DNA of 64,000 bases from assembly GCF_047250365.1 (NCBI RefSeq), contig NZ_JBLBVL010000001.1, forward strand, positions 186,001-250,000. The letters are read 5' to 3'. Source of the stretch: Thaumasiovibrio sp047250365. Its GTDB lineage: Bacteria > Pseudomonadota > Gammaproteobacteria > Enterobacterales > Vibrionaceae. The notes beneath the pieces are model-generated. The model was not told where the DNA came from and did no database searches. It saw only the letters and a list, made by a program, of their open reading frames with translations. Of the stretch, positions 16,441 to 23,574 are shown one piece after another (position 1 is the first letter of the stretch; every line of letters begins with the position of its first letter). The translations under genes were made by a program, and so were the position numbers.

Positions 16441-16935
16441 TGCGTATTCTCCCACACGCACTAGACTGAGTTTTTCACTCTCTTCTGGAGCTTCAAAATA
16501 CTGAGTCACATGATGAAATACAGCCTCCGTGTCAAACATAGCTCTTTCGGGTTGTTCAATTCGACGTTTAGCAATTTGGGATAAACATTGCTCATCTGTT
16601 AAATCTAAATACCAAAGCTCATGCTCACTACCTACTTCGACGCACAGTGATACGAACCAAGCTCTTTGCTTGATAGTATTCGCGGGAAAATCCATGACAA
16701 CGTTAACCCCGACATTCAACAAACTTTGAACATGGCTTTTAACAAAAGGCTTAATGAGATTTGAGTACTTAATGTAGTCGTCAAATGTTTGAATTTGCGA
16801 AGGATAATGAGCTGACAACCAATCGTCTTCTGAAATTAGGACTGCATTATTTTCAGCAACCACACCCTTAGATTTCGTCGATTTACCTGCTCCCATCTTG
16901 CCACAGAAGAAGAACAGCTTTCCCTGATTTTCCAT
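16414..16935 (-). CDS. P-loop kinase-like ATPase (cassette gene)
   Basis: 173 aa from ATG 16933-16935, preceded by GGAGGAAAC; the frame to 16992 enters an IS110 end and is rejected. Walker A is GKMGAGKST at residues 11-19, followed by LISEDDWLSAHY and a possible Walker B in NVVMDFPANT. The pattern resembles zeta-toxin-like or small-molecule P-loop kinases. The last residues (KAFKADS) are encoded by the attC arm. Substrate unknown; no obvious antitoxin partner is visible. Confidence 0.78.
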   Translation of the reverse strand: MENQGKLFFFCGKMGAGKSTKSKGVVAENNAVLISEDDWLSAHYPSQIQTFDDYIKYSNLIKPFVKSHVQSLLNVGVNVVMDFPANTIKQRAWFVSLCVEVGSEHELWYLDLTDEQCLSQIAKRRIEQPERAMFDTEAVFHHVTQYFEAPEESEKLSLVRVGEYAYKAFKADS

Positions 16936-16950
16936 GTTTCCTCCATTTAC

Positions 16951-17133
16951 GCATAACGAATGACATGGATTCCCCTCATGAAGATCTGCCACACTTAGGT
17001 GGTAGCTGTGAGAATGCTGGAGGTAACCATATCACATTCCATCTGTTATTGCGGTGTTGACCTTGCTAAACACCACTTCAGTTTACACGCCACCGACGAA
17101 CGAGGCGCTGTTCTCATTCACAAGCCCACGGCA
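16951..17133 (+). mobile_element. IS110-family (IS1111-attC-like) left-end fragment, copy 1
   Basis: After an attC-type core GCATAACG (16951-16958) the sequence AATGACATGGATTCCCC runs nearly identically to copy 2 (20340 onward) for about 170 bases. It covers the first codons of an IS110 transposase (CYCGVDLAKHHFSLHATDER). The ATG of copy 2 is ATA here, so the gene cannot start. The copy is cut off at about 17133, where the ISAs1-like element begins. Confidence 0.7.
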
Positions 17134-17933
17134 ATCGCATGAACTTCTGCGTCATGCAAGGGCTCTGAGTACCTTGCTTAAATAATTTTCATCCATCGCA
17201 CACTTCATTCTCTTGCGTTGAATGCCTCCTTTAAAGGTTATTTCTTGCTTCAACATATTCAAACAGACCTGCCTGATCCTTGAAAAAGCCTCTGCACGAT
17301 CGTCGACCCTAATACGGCATGCATCTTCGCGAAACGCTACATCGAGCAGCCAATGCATCGATTCTACTCCCCAATGCGCTCGCGTTGCATCGTGAAGTTC
17401 TTTGCTCGTATAAGTTTCACCACCATCACTGTTCTGAAGCATTGATGGCTACAACTTCACCGTCCGTCAAGTTATGACAGTCTTTCATCCACGCAATAAA
17501 CGCATTTTGCATTGCTTTCAAACTAATCATTCCCATCACCCGGGCAATTGTATCTGCCGACGGAATTCCACTTTTAAAGTTACCAAGCTCTGAAAGAAAA
17601 TCTACGCGAAAAACACCAAAGTCATGAATGCCTTCCAAGTATCAAAACCTGACAGAACACCACAAACAGTCAGTAAAATGATGTCTGACAATTCATGGTT
17701 CACTTTACCTTTTTGGCGATAATCTTTGATGACTGAAAAATGCATAAATGGATTCGTAAACTCGCTCATAATTAGGCCTCCTTGGTAGGAAATCATTAGA
17801 AAACACTGAAAATGATCAACAAGGTGATCCTAGATTTACGACAATTTCATTTGGAAAATGCGACAGAGAGTACATCTAAATTGCAATATTAACTAAACTC
17901 TAAAGCCTTGTAATACGGGGATGTTCATGCGAT
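17134..17933 (-). mobile_element. ISAs1-family element, internally deleted
   Basis: Bounded by 11-base inverted repeats ATCGCATGAAC (17134-17144) and GTTCATGCGAT (17923-17933). It contains a broken ISAs1-type transposase gene. I see no convincing target duplication. It lies between IS110 copy 1 and the attC end of the next cassette. Confidence 0.65.
17152..17769 (-). pseudogene. ISAs1-family transposase remnant
   Basis: Starts at ATG 17767-17769 after AGGAGGCCTAATT. The N-terminal HFSVIKDYRQKGKVNHELSD is typical of ISAs1 transposases. A frameshift near codon 48 is followed by SADTIARVMGMISL and GEVVAINA, where the normal sequence would read GEVVAIDGK. The DDE core is then missing and the C-terminus resumes with RAHWGVESMHWLLDVAFRED to the stop at 17152. 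It cannot encode an active enzyme. Confidence 0.8.
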
Positions 17934-17940
17934 TTCCCTG

Positions 17941-17970
17941 GGCTTCGCAGCGTTTAATCCTTATTTGTTA
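17941..17970 (-). repeat. attC-like site end, identical to 19655-19684
   Basis: Thirty bases from GGCTTCGCAG to TTATTTGTTA are identical at both places. On the minus strand this is R'' (TAACAAATAAGG) at the 3' end of the YjaA-like gene; the stop codon TAA of that gene lies in the core. The rest of the site was separated by the ISAs1-like and IS110-like elements. Confidence 0.6.
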
Positions 17971-18354
17971 TACACCTTTTAATTCGGAAAACTGCCCTTT
18001 AAGTAGCAATTCTTTATTAATTATATTTTTACTGTCTATGAGTTTCACGGCTCTTGCCCCAGCCCCCATTCCAGCTTCTGTAAATGCCCTAACTTCAACA
18101 TTTGTATACCCACCTTCATTTTTACCAAATAAATGAATGTACAAAATAGGTGGAGTATTAAGAAGTTTTTTAGGGCATAGCTGACTGAGGGTTTCTTTAA
18201 AACATTTCTCTACACTAAAGAAATCACCCATTAATGACCTTTGATGATTCAAACCACTACAAGCAGATTCAGTTGAGCGATCAGAGTGTAATTCAGTAGC
18301 TTTTACCTTACCCTCATAAACTTCCAAATATATAGCCGATTTAGTAAAAAACAT
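17968..18354 (-). CDS. YjaA-like small protein (cassette gene)
   Basis: 128 aa. The segment NHQRSLMGDFFSVEKCFKET resembles the E. coli YjaA block with a Leu-rich NQR...FF...EK pattern, and the C-terminal half (LFGKNEGGYTNVEVRAFTEA) also aligns loosely with it. YjaA is a stress-response protein of unclear biochemical role. AGGATAATCTG precedes the ATG. Flanked by attC-like sites on both sides. The assignment is from memory of YjaA and is tentative. Confidence 0.55.
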   Translation of the reverse strand: MFFTKSAIYLEVYEGKVKATELHSDRSTESACSGLNHQRSLMGDFFSVEKCFKETLSQLCPKKLLNTPPILYIHLFGKNEGGYTNVEVRAFTEAGMGAGARAVKLIDSKNIINKELLLKGQFSELKGV

Positions 18355-18372
18355 CAGATTATCCTAGGTGTG

Positions 18373-18490
18373 TAACGCCTGCTTAAACCGCAGACAACGC
18401 ATAAATCAAGCCGCCGCATTACGCCTTAAACAATAAAATCACTGCAAACTAAAAATGCCACGCGTTGTATGTCGGTTTGAAGCTTTGTTA
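18373..18490 (-). repeat. Complete attC-like site
   Basis: About 118 bases with long imperfectly complementary arms: TAAC...GCTTAAACCG.AGACAACGC at the left and GCGTTGTATGTCGGTTTGAAGC...GTTA at the right. The unpaired bases in the arms are as expected for the extrahelical bases of attC. The R'' core overlaps the stop codon of the GNAT gene at 18488; R' lies 19 bases upstream of the YjaA-like gene. Confidence 0.75.
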
Positions 18491-18913
18491 ATTGTTTATA
18501 AGCACCTTTTGATAAAAAATTTTATCCACGTCTTTTCTCAAATAGTCCTTATAACGACCAATTTCCTTGAAACCATGAGACTCATAAAATTTGGGAGCTT
18601 GAAACGTATACGTATCAACTGCGATATTACTTATTTCTCGCTCTTTACATATTAGTTCTATTTTCTCCATTAGCGCACTTCCAACCCTTTGATTCCTTAG
18701 CTTTTCTGATAGCCACAAAAATCTAATTTGAACTGACGTAATATAGATAAAACCAGTCAAACCACCGAGAATTTCTCCTGATTTATCCCGAACAAAAATA
18801 GCAAAAGACTCATCTGTTATTTCTGGTACAAATCTTTGATTAAAATCGCCTAACCCTTGATAGATGCAATCGATGTCCTCAGAATTTGGCGAATGAGTAA
18901 AAATGATATCCAA
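18488..18913 (-). CDS. GNAT-family N-acetyltransferase (cassette gene)
   Basis: About 141 aa from TTG 18911-18913, which has GGAGAAATCA just upstream; the frame to TTG 18940 lacks a ribosome site. Motif A is IRFLWLSEKLRNQRVGSALM (Q/R-x-x-G-x-A form); the C-terminus FYESHGFKEIGRYKDY is typical of GNAT enzymes. Similar proteins are common in Vibrio cassette arrays. Substrate unknown. Confidence 0.83.
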   Translation of the reverse strand: MDIIFTHSPNSEDIDCIYQGLGDFNQRFVPEITDESFAIFVRDKSGEILGGLTGFIYITSVQIRFLWLSEKLRNQRVGSALMEKIELICKEREISNIAVDTYTFQAPKFYESHGFKEIGRYKDYLRKDVDKIFYQKVLINN

Positions 18914-18941
18914 TGATTTCTCCGTAATCTGATTAAACAAC

Positions 18942-19064
18942 TAACGCCCGCTTAAGTTGTGAGTTACGCACCACTGAAGCCAAATTTTAAACCGTAATCA
19001 CCCAAACCAAAATTAACTCCAAAACCGCCAAGCGTTACGCATCACCTTGATGCCTTTGTTGAAC
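18942..19064 (-). repeat. Complete attC-like site
   Basis: On the minus strand: R'' GTTCAAC (fits RYYYAAC), arm AAAGGCATCAAGGTGATGCG, inner TAACGCTTGG, then the complementary arm CTTAAGCGGGC and R' GTTAGTT. About 120 bases, VCR-like in size. IS91-like copy B begins directly at its GAAC end, the preferred target tetranucleotide of IS91 elements. Confidence 0.75.
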
Positions 19065-19644
19065 GAAGCCGCTCTGCGGCAGAGTAAAGCGTAAGACCAC
19101 CATACTCTTTATAACCCATCATTCGATGGTCAACAAGGAGTCAGCACCATGAACACCACTGAACTTGCTCGCTACAACTTCCCTTATTAACAACACCTTA
19201 CCAACCTATCGCTGCAAGGTAAACGCCCGGCAACCATTGATGCCTATTCTCGTGCGGTTCGTCGGATAAGTCAGTTCTTTAACTGCTGCCCTGATACATT
19301 AACCACCGAGCAGCTCAAGCAATACTTCGCCAGCCTGATTAAGACTCACTCATGGAGTACCGTTAAACTCGACCGTAACGGATTGCTGCATGTCCTGCTT
19401 CTTGGCCTGTTTTATCAACTGCCGCGACTTAACCCTGTTACCCGAGCGAAAGCCACTCGCCACTGCCCATGCTGTCAGCATGAGATGACCTGCGTTGGTA
19501 TCTCACGACCGAGGTAGCCGAAAGGTGAACATAATCAGGATAATGACAGCGTTCGCCTTGAGAAAACCATCACGGCGATACCACATCTAAATATGATCGC
19601 ACAATTTACTTATATAGAGGCATCGGGCTTGTTCAACAATCGGG
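19065..19644 (+). mobile_element. Degenerate IS91-like element with integrase remnant (copy B)
   Basis: Same plan as copy A: an integrase start joined to a transposase end, with the middle deleted. It abuts GAAC of an attC-like site on the left and ends near CAACAATCGGG on the right. The internal junction (right after LDRNGL) differs from copy A, so the two copies lost different stretches. Confidence 0.65.
19149..19517 (+). pseudogene. Integrase N-terminus fused to IS91-transposase C-terminus (copy B)
   Basis: After ATG 19149 an early stop interrupts MNTTELARYNFPY, then QGKRPATIDAYSRAVRRISQ and STVKLDRNGL follow. Directly after this the sequence switches to LPRLNPVTRAKATRHCPCC and HEMTCVGISRPR, the Cys-rich end of IS91-type transposases, with a stop at 19515. 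Neither enzyme can be active. Confidence 0.72.
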
Positions 19645-19654
19645 ATTTAGCGCT

Positions 19655-19684
19655 GGCTTCGCAGCGTTTAATCCTTATTTGTTA
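19655..19684 (-). repeat. attC-like site end, identical to 17941-17970
   Basis: Thirty-base exact copy of the end at 17941-17970, here between IS91-like copy B and the 3' end of the 19698 gene. It marks the R'' side of the site belonging to the 20072/19698 cassette. Confidence 0.6.
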
Positions 19685-19697
19685 GCGTACTACTAAA

Positions 19698-20003
19698 TTA
19701 AACAAGAAATTCTTTGGGGTCCTTTGACTTCCAATCCTTTTTCCTCATTACCGTAATAACTATATTTTCTTGATGCTCATCACCATCAACGTGAATCTTA
19801 TTAACAGCGCAAGGCATATTTATATGCGAAACCGTACACCTAATATTAAAAGTATCATTATGACTCAACTTCTTAAGTGCCCCTACATGTAATGCTGTTA
19901 ACCTGTTAAATATAGAGTTAAGCTCAGCAATCATTATCAATGGATTATTACGTGTGTCATTCATTCTATCTTTAACAAAGTGCTTAGATAACTTAAATGA
20001 CAT
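19698..20003 (-). CDS. Hypothetical 101-aa cassette protein
   Basis: Basic protein beginning MSFKLSKHFVKDRMNDTRNN and ending KDWKSKDPKEFLV, with a hydrophilic middle and no signal peptide or membrane segment. I recognise no family, although the small basic character and the KHFVKDRM start recall RelE/DUF4258-like toxins. It follows the 71-aa gene by 68 bases without an attC between, so the two appear to form one two-gene cassette. Confidence 0.6.
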   Translation of the reverse strand: MSFKLSKHFVKDRMNDTRNNPLIMIAELNSIFNRLTALHVGALKKLSHNDTFNIRCTVSHINMPCAVNKIHVDGDEHQENIVITVMRKKDWKSKDPKEFLV

Positions 20004-20071
20004 TTTATGGCGACGTAAAATCTAATTTACTGAACTTTCGAGCGCAGCTATTTGAGCTTGTGGAATCATGT

Positions 20072-20287
20072 TCACCCCTCCATAAATCTACGATAAAGCT
20101 CTTCAAGCTTCGAGTTCAATTCAGAGTCACATTTCGCAGAAATTGAGCCAATCAACTCTGATTCACTTATATTTCCTAGCCTCACATCAAAGTTTTCATT
20201 ATCAAAACTATCAACGAAAATATAAATTTCACTCCCCTCATCAAAGAATGAAGCAAAGTTATCATTAACAGACATATTAAATTTCAT
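20072..20287 (-). CDS. Hypothetical 71-aa acidic cassette protein
   Basis: Strongly acidic (MKFNMSVNDNFASFFDEGSE, then a C-terminal helix SELNSKLEELYRRFMEG). GAGGAAAAG precedes the ATG. It is the first gene of a two-gene cassette with the basic 101-aa protein. The acidic/basic pair fits an antitoxin/toxin or immunity pair, but no known family is recognised. Confidence 0.6.
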   Translation of the reverse strand: MKFNMSVNDNFASFFDEGSEIYIFVDSFDNENFDVRLGNISESELIGSISAKCDSELNSKLEELYRRFMEG

Positions 20288-20339
20288 CTTTTCCTCTTAA
20301 TAATGTTTATAAATATCATGTTGCCTTAGCGCGCTAACG

Positions 20340-21070
20340 AATGACATGGATTCCCCCTCATGAAGATCTGCCACACTTAGGTGGTAGCTGTGAGAATGCT
20401 GGAGGTAACCATGTCACATTCCATCTGTTATTGCGGTGTTGACCTTGCTAAACACCACTTCAGTTTACACGCCACCGACGAACGAGGCACTGTTCTCCTT
20501 CACAAGTCCGTTTCGCGTGCTAAGTTGCTAACAACAATAGCAAATATGCCACCTATGCGTATAGGCATAGAAGCTTGTAGTGGCGCACGTACTGTTATTG
20601 CTAATATTGGTGAAAAACAGGATAGGCTCAGTGCATGGGGTCGAAATATTCTTGAGCGGCGTGGGATGAATCGTGCCATCTTTGCTTTAGCGGCTAAGAA
20701 CGCCCGCATAATTTGGGCAATGTTACACAACCAAAGCGATTATCAAGACGACGCCGTTAACTAAGCGTCAACGGCGTAGGGAGTAAAAGCCAACCGGGTC
20801 ATTGCAGACGCAGCTGATGGAGATAGGTTCAGACCACTTGCGGATAGCCTGTTAATGCGGCGGACAATAACATGTCTTCTAACGCCTACCTGTTTATAAA
20901 TAGGGGCACCACCGTCGCGTAACGTCATCAGGGTCACGACGAGAGTCGGATAAAGACGGTATGTAGAGCGGCAGTCAAAACCCATCACCTAAAGTTTATT
21001 TCGCTTTAAACCCACGTTTTAGTAACTCTTCTAATAACTTATTCACTCAAAATCCTTTTAGAACGATATA
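20340..21070 (+). mobile_element. IS110-family (IS1111-attC-like) element, internally deleted, copy 2
   Basis: Starts directly after an attC core (GCTAACG, 20333-20339) with AATGACATGGATTCCCC and ends before GCGCATAACG (21071), the R' end of a short attC. It keeps both ends, but its transposase gene is shortened to about a third. IS1111-attC elements are known to target attC sites, which matches both copies here. The right boundary is inferred. Confidence 0.7.
20411..20764 (+). pseudogene. IS110-family transposase with in-frame internal deletion
   Basis: ATG 20411 follows GGAGGTAACC. The N-terminal GVDLAKHHFSLHATDERG carries the first Asp of the DEDD catalytic set and GIEACSGAR the Glu region. 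The protein then jumps to ILERRGMNRAIFALAAKNARI, normally near the C-terminus of a roughly 340-aa transposase. Only 117 aa remain and the serine and later catalytic residues are missing. The frame stays open, so a short protein could still be made. Confidence 0.75.
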
Positions 21071-21072
21071 GC

Positions 21073-21116
21073 GCATAACGCCTGGGACTTACGAATCCCC
21101 ACAGCCCTGTTATACA
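21073..21116 (-). repeat. Short attC-like site
   Basis: On the minus strand GTATAACAGGGCTGTGGG, then a small loop, then TCCCAGGCGTTATGC: R'' and R' cores with a short complementary stem (TGGG/CCCA). It lies just after the deaminase gene stop, and IS110 copy 2 adjoins its R' end. Confidence 0.55.
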
Positions 21117-21134
21117 TGTGGTAGATTTAGCCGA

Positions 21135-21626
21135 TTAATCTCCGATTGCTAACTTCCAATCTCTAAATAGTTGCTGCGCTAATCTACGCTCTACTTCTGG
21201 AATTACAGTGCATTTGTTGCTTATCATACGATCTGCTATTTCTTTTGCAGTAATATCAAGGGGTTGATCCCAGTACTGACTCGCATCTTCATTGACTGTC
21301 GCTCCAAATACTACCGTATCAATCTCAGCCCAAATACTCGTAGACATACACATAGAGCACGGCTCACACGTGCTGTATAAGGTGCAACCTTTTAAAGAGT
21401 GATTACCTAACTTTTTAACAGCCTTACGAACAGCATTAACTTCACCGTGACATGTAGGATCACCTTCTTTCATTACCGTATCATAAGCCTGAGCAATTAA
21501 AGTGCCCTCTGCATCATAGATAGATGCACCAAATGGAGACGGGTACTTAGTCTTAAGTGAAGATGAGGTATACTCAATAAGGTCTTTCATTCTCTCTGAG
21601 TGCAGTGTTTCAATTGGATTTGTCAC
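21135..21626 (-). CDS. Nucleoside/guanine deaminase-family protein (cassette gene)
   Basis: 163 aa of the CMP/dCMP-type cytidine deaminase superfamily. The zinc site is complete: HGEVNAVRKA (His and catalytic Glu) and TCEPCSMCMS (PCxxC). The C-terminal YWDQPLDITAKEI resembles guanine deaminase-like and TadA-like enzymes. The start is GTG 21624-21626 with a weak ribosome site. It would convert a purine or pyrimidine base/nucleoside; the substrate cannot be read from sequence. It is the outermost clear cassette gene on the ycfP side. Confidence 0.88.
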   Translation of the reverse strand: MTNPIETLHSERMKDLIEYTSSSLKTKYPSPFGASIYDAEGTLIAQAYDTVMKEGDPTCHGEVNAVRKAVKKLGNHSLKGCTLYSTCEPCSMCMSTSIWAEIDTVVFGATVNEDASQYWDQPLDITAKEIADRMISNKCTVIPEVERRLAQQLFRDWKLAIGD

Positions 21627-21714
21627 TATGTTTCAGCTCTATCTAATAGTTGAAATGCAATTATATATGATCGGGATGGAATAAACATAATATACCCGAA
21701 GCAATCCAGCACCA

Positions 21715-21861
21715 CACAACGGCTACCGCATGGCGCATTAAGCACAGTTAAATTGAAGTCGCAAAACCCATCGCTTTGGCAGCAAGCTGCACAATATCAC
21801 ACCACTGCCCTCGTCGCCTTTCACGTCGATCGCAATCCGAGGCAACTCTAAAATGTTATGT
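21715..21861 (-). repeat. Possible long attC-like site
   Basis: On the minus strand it starts ACATAAC near 21860 and ends GCCGTTGTGTGG near 21715, upstream of the deaminase gene. The inner arms are not clearly complementary by eye, so this is weak. The remaining stretch to 22071 contains GCGTTATGC-like cores near 22050 but no gene I can support. Confidence 0.3.
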
Positions 21862-22071
21862 AATACATAATCATATCAAAACTGATGGTGCAGCTTGTCG
21901 CAACATTGAGGTGATATGCGGCTCAGAGCAAAAGAGTGCGTCAGGCTAATATGTCTATATTGATCTCTAAACTCTGCGTATACATCGGTCAAAGGGAATT
22001 AAAGGCGTGCCGTTATGCTTAAAACACAACAAGTAGCTGCATAACGCAGCCACTTTATCGAAGGGAGGGAA

Positions 22072-22611
22072 CTAACTTTGCTTAAACGCTTTTACTCGCT
22101 GCAAATGATGAGAGATTTTTTTAAACTTATGCGACTCTTGCTCATCCCAAACAATGTCATAATACTCCGAGAGCGTATCAGCTGACTGTTGGTTATTTAA
22201 CACCTCATCATTCACAGATAAGAACACAAGACACTGCCCTTGATTCTTTTTCCTAAAATCAGTCACACACTTGGTTGTAATATCGGCGTACTCTTCAGGG
22301 CGATCAATCTTACCCACCATATTTAGCTCAGGGCGCAAATTTGGGTTAAAAATGGCCTGCTTAATGCCGCACAAAAAGCCAATTCTCTCCGACCAATATC
22401 CCCCTAATCCAACCCCACAAATCAGAGGAGTTGGATCACTCGTTTCATTAATAAGCTTTTGAACTTCTTTTAGTAAATGCTGCATGTCATGCTTTGGATG
22501 CAGCGTACTGTAACTAACAAACCGCACATCGTCATCGATGAACTGCAACTGCAATACTTTCTCATGGTTACCCGGACTCGTTGAATCAAAACCATGCAGA
22601 TAAATTATCAT
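22072..22611 (-). CDS. ycfP: YcfP family esterase-like protein
   Basis: 179 aa, closely matching E. coli YcfP: MIIYLHGFDS start, HEKVLQLQFIDDDVRFVSYS, PLICGVGLGGYWSERIG and KIDRPEEYADI. It belongs to the alpha/beta-hydrolase-like YqiA/YcfP group; the GLGG motif replaces a classic GxSxG, so catalysis is uncertain. ATG 22609-22611 is chosen from the E. coli start and the AGGGAATGGTT upstream. In E. coli the next gene is ndh; here about 21.5 kb of other DNA follows before ndh. Confidence 0.93.
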   Translation of the reverse strand: MIIYLHGFDSTSPGNHEKVLQLQFIDDDVRFVSYSTLHPKHDMQHLLKEVQKLINETSDPTPLICGVGLGGYWSERIGFLCGIKQAIFNPNLRPELNMVGKIDRPEEYADITTKCVTDFRKKNQGQCLVFLSVNDEVLNNQQSADTLSEYYDIVWDEQESHKFKKISHHLQRVKAFKQS

Positions 22612-22635
22612 AACCATTCCCTGTATAAGGATAAC

Positions 22636-22652
22636 GCTAAATTCAATTTAGC
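22636..22652. promoter_or_regulatory. Perfect palindrome upstream of ycfP
   Basis: GCTAAAT-tca-ATTTAGC, a 7+3+7 perfect inverted repeat 25 bases before the ycfP start. Could be an operator or a hairpin in the ycfP leader. A TTGACA box lies further upstream, but no well-spaced -10 was found. Confidence 0.35.
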
Positions 22653-22900
22653 ATGAATTCCACCCCCAGTCAGTAACAAGATGTCAACATAATAGTAATG
22701 TCGTCACTGCGCGATACAACGGATTCTTTATGTTATCGTGCCTTGCATGCGCTTATCATCACGCTGATTCATTTCACAAGATCATCTGTATGCTTACCAG
22801 CGAATGAAGGGCTCATGCCCTCTGTTTGTACTCGAGGAATCTGCCTAATATTGCCCTGATACGAATGGCCTGTAGTGATTGTCTGTTTTTCTGTTTACTC

Positions 22901-22935
22901 AATAAAAAAGGATGGGGTCAATACCCATCCTTTCA
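22901..22935 (-). terminator. Rho-independent terminator of the lpoB operon
   Basis: On the minus strand AAGGATGGG-loop-CCCATCCTT followed by TTTTTTATT, 27 bases after the lpoB stop. It separates lpoB from ycfP, which therefore needs its own promoter in the 22653-22900 gap, where I see nothing else. Confidence 0.9.
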
Positions 22936-22961
22936 TTAGCATTAAATGGAAATGTTGAATG

Positions 22962-23555
22962 CTATAGGCCAAGAAGTGAACGAGACTCCTGCTTACGGAT
23001 TTCTGTTTCGTCTGCCCACTCAATTAATCCAGTTTCCAAGTCCATTAGGCGCATCGTCATCTTATAATAAACATCGGTATCCTTACCGGCGGTCTTAACG
23101 ATGCTAGACAAGTTGCCATAAAGCATATATTGAGCCCCGACCATCTTGCCAAACTGAATGGCGGTACTTGGATTTACCAACTCATCATCGTTTTGGAAGT
23201 TAAGCTGATCACGTACCGCTTCAATACGACCCATATCAACAAAGCGGAACTGACCGGAATTCAGTAAGCGGGTGCTAATAGTGTCGGTAATTGACTCGGT
23301 ATCTATGTGCTCACTGGTTTTATTTTTCACGCGTTCAACAAACACAATCGGACGTTGATCGCGTGTAATTGCCGCTACCGAGCCTGAAGACAACATGCTA
23401 TCCGTCATCTCAACGGCCATTTTTTGCAAATCTGTTGAGCCAAAACCGACCGTTGTCGTTTCAGTTGCTTGTGCATCGCCATAACTCACTTTTTGCGCAC
23501 AACCACCTAGCAAAAGGGCTGAAATACCTAAGATGACAATTGCTGTTCTTTTCAT
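22962..23555 (-). CDS. lpoB: Penicillin-binding protein activator LpoB
   Basis: 197-aa outer-membrane lipoprotein that activates PBP1b. ATG 23553-23555 follows GGAAGTAAAT; the lipobox is LLGGC (ILGISALLLGGCAQ). The mature part matches LpoB: RPIVFVERVKNKTSEHIDT, ISTRLLNSGQFRFVD, GAQYMLYGNLSSIV and a C-terminal TGLIEWADETEIRKQ. It is in an operon with ycfL and a COG3014-type gene, 19 bases after ycfL, and ends at a strong terminator. Confidence 0.94.
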   Translation of the reverse strand: MKRTAIVILGISALLLGGCAQKVSYGDAQATETTTVGFGSTDLQKMAVEMTDSMLSSGSVAAITRDQRPIVFVERVKNKTSEHIDTESITDTISTRLLNSGQFRFVDMGRIEAVRDQLNFQNDDELVNPSTAIQFGKMVGAQYMLYGNLSSIVKTAGKDTDVYYKMTMRLMDLETGLIEWADETEIRKQESRSLLGL

Positions 23556-23574
23556 ATTTACTTCCATCATAATT

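Noticed and set aside
16935..16992. Upstream extension of the P-loop gene
   Set aside because: The extra codons are read from the IS110 end and attC core; a strong GGAGG lies before the internal ATG at 16935.
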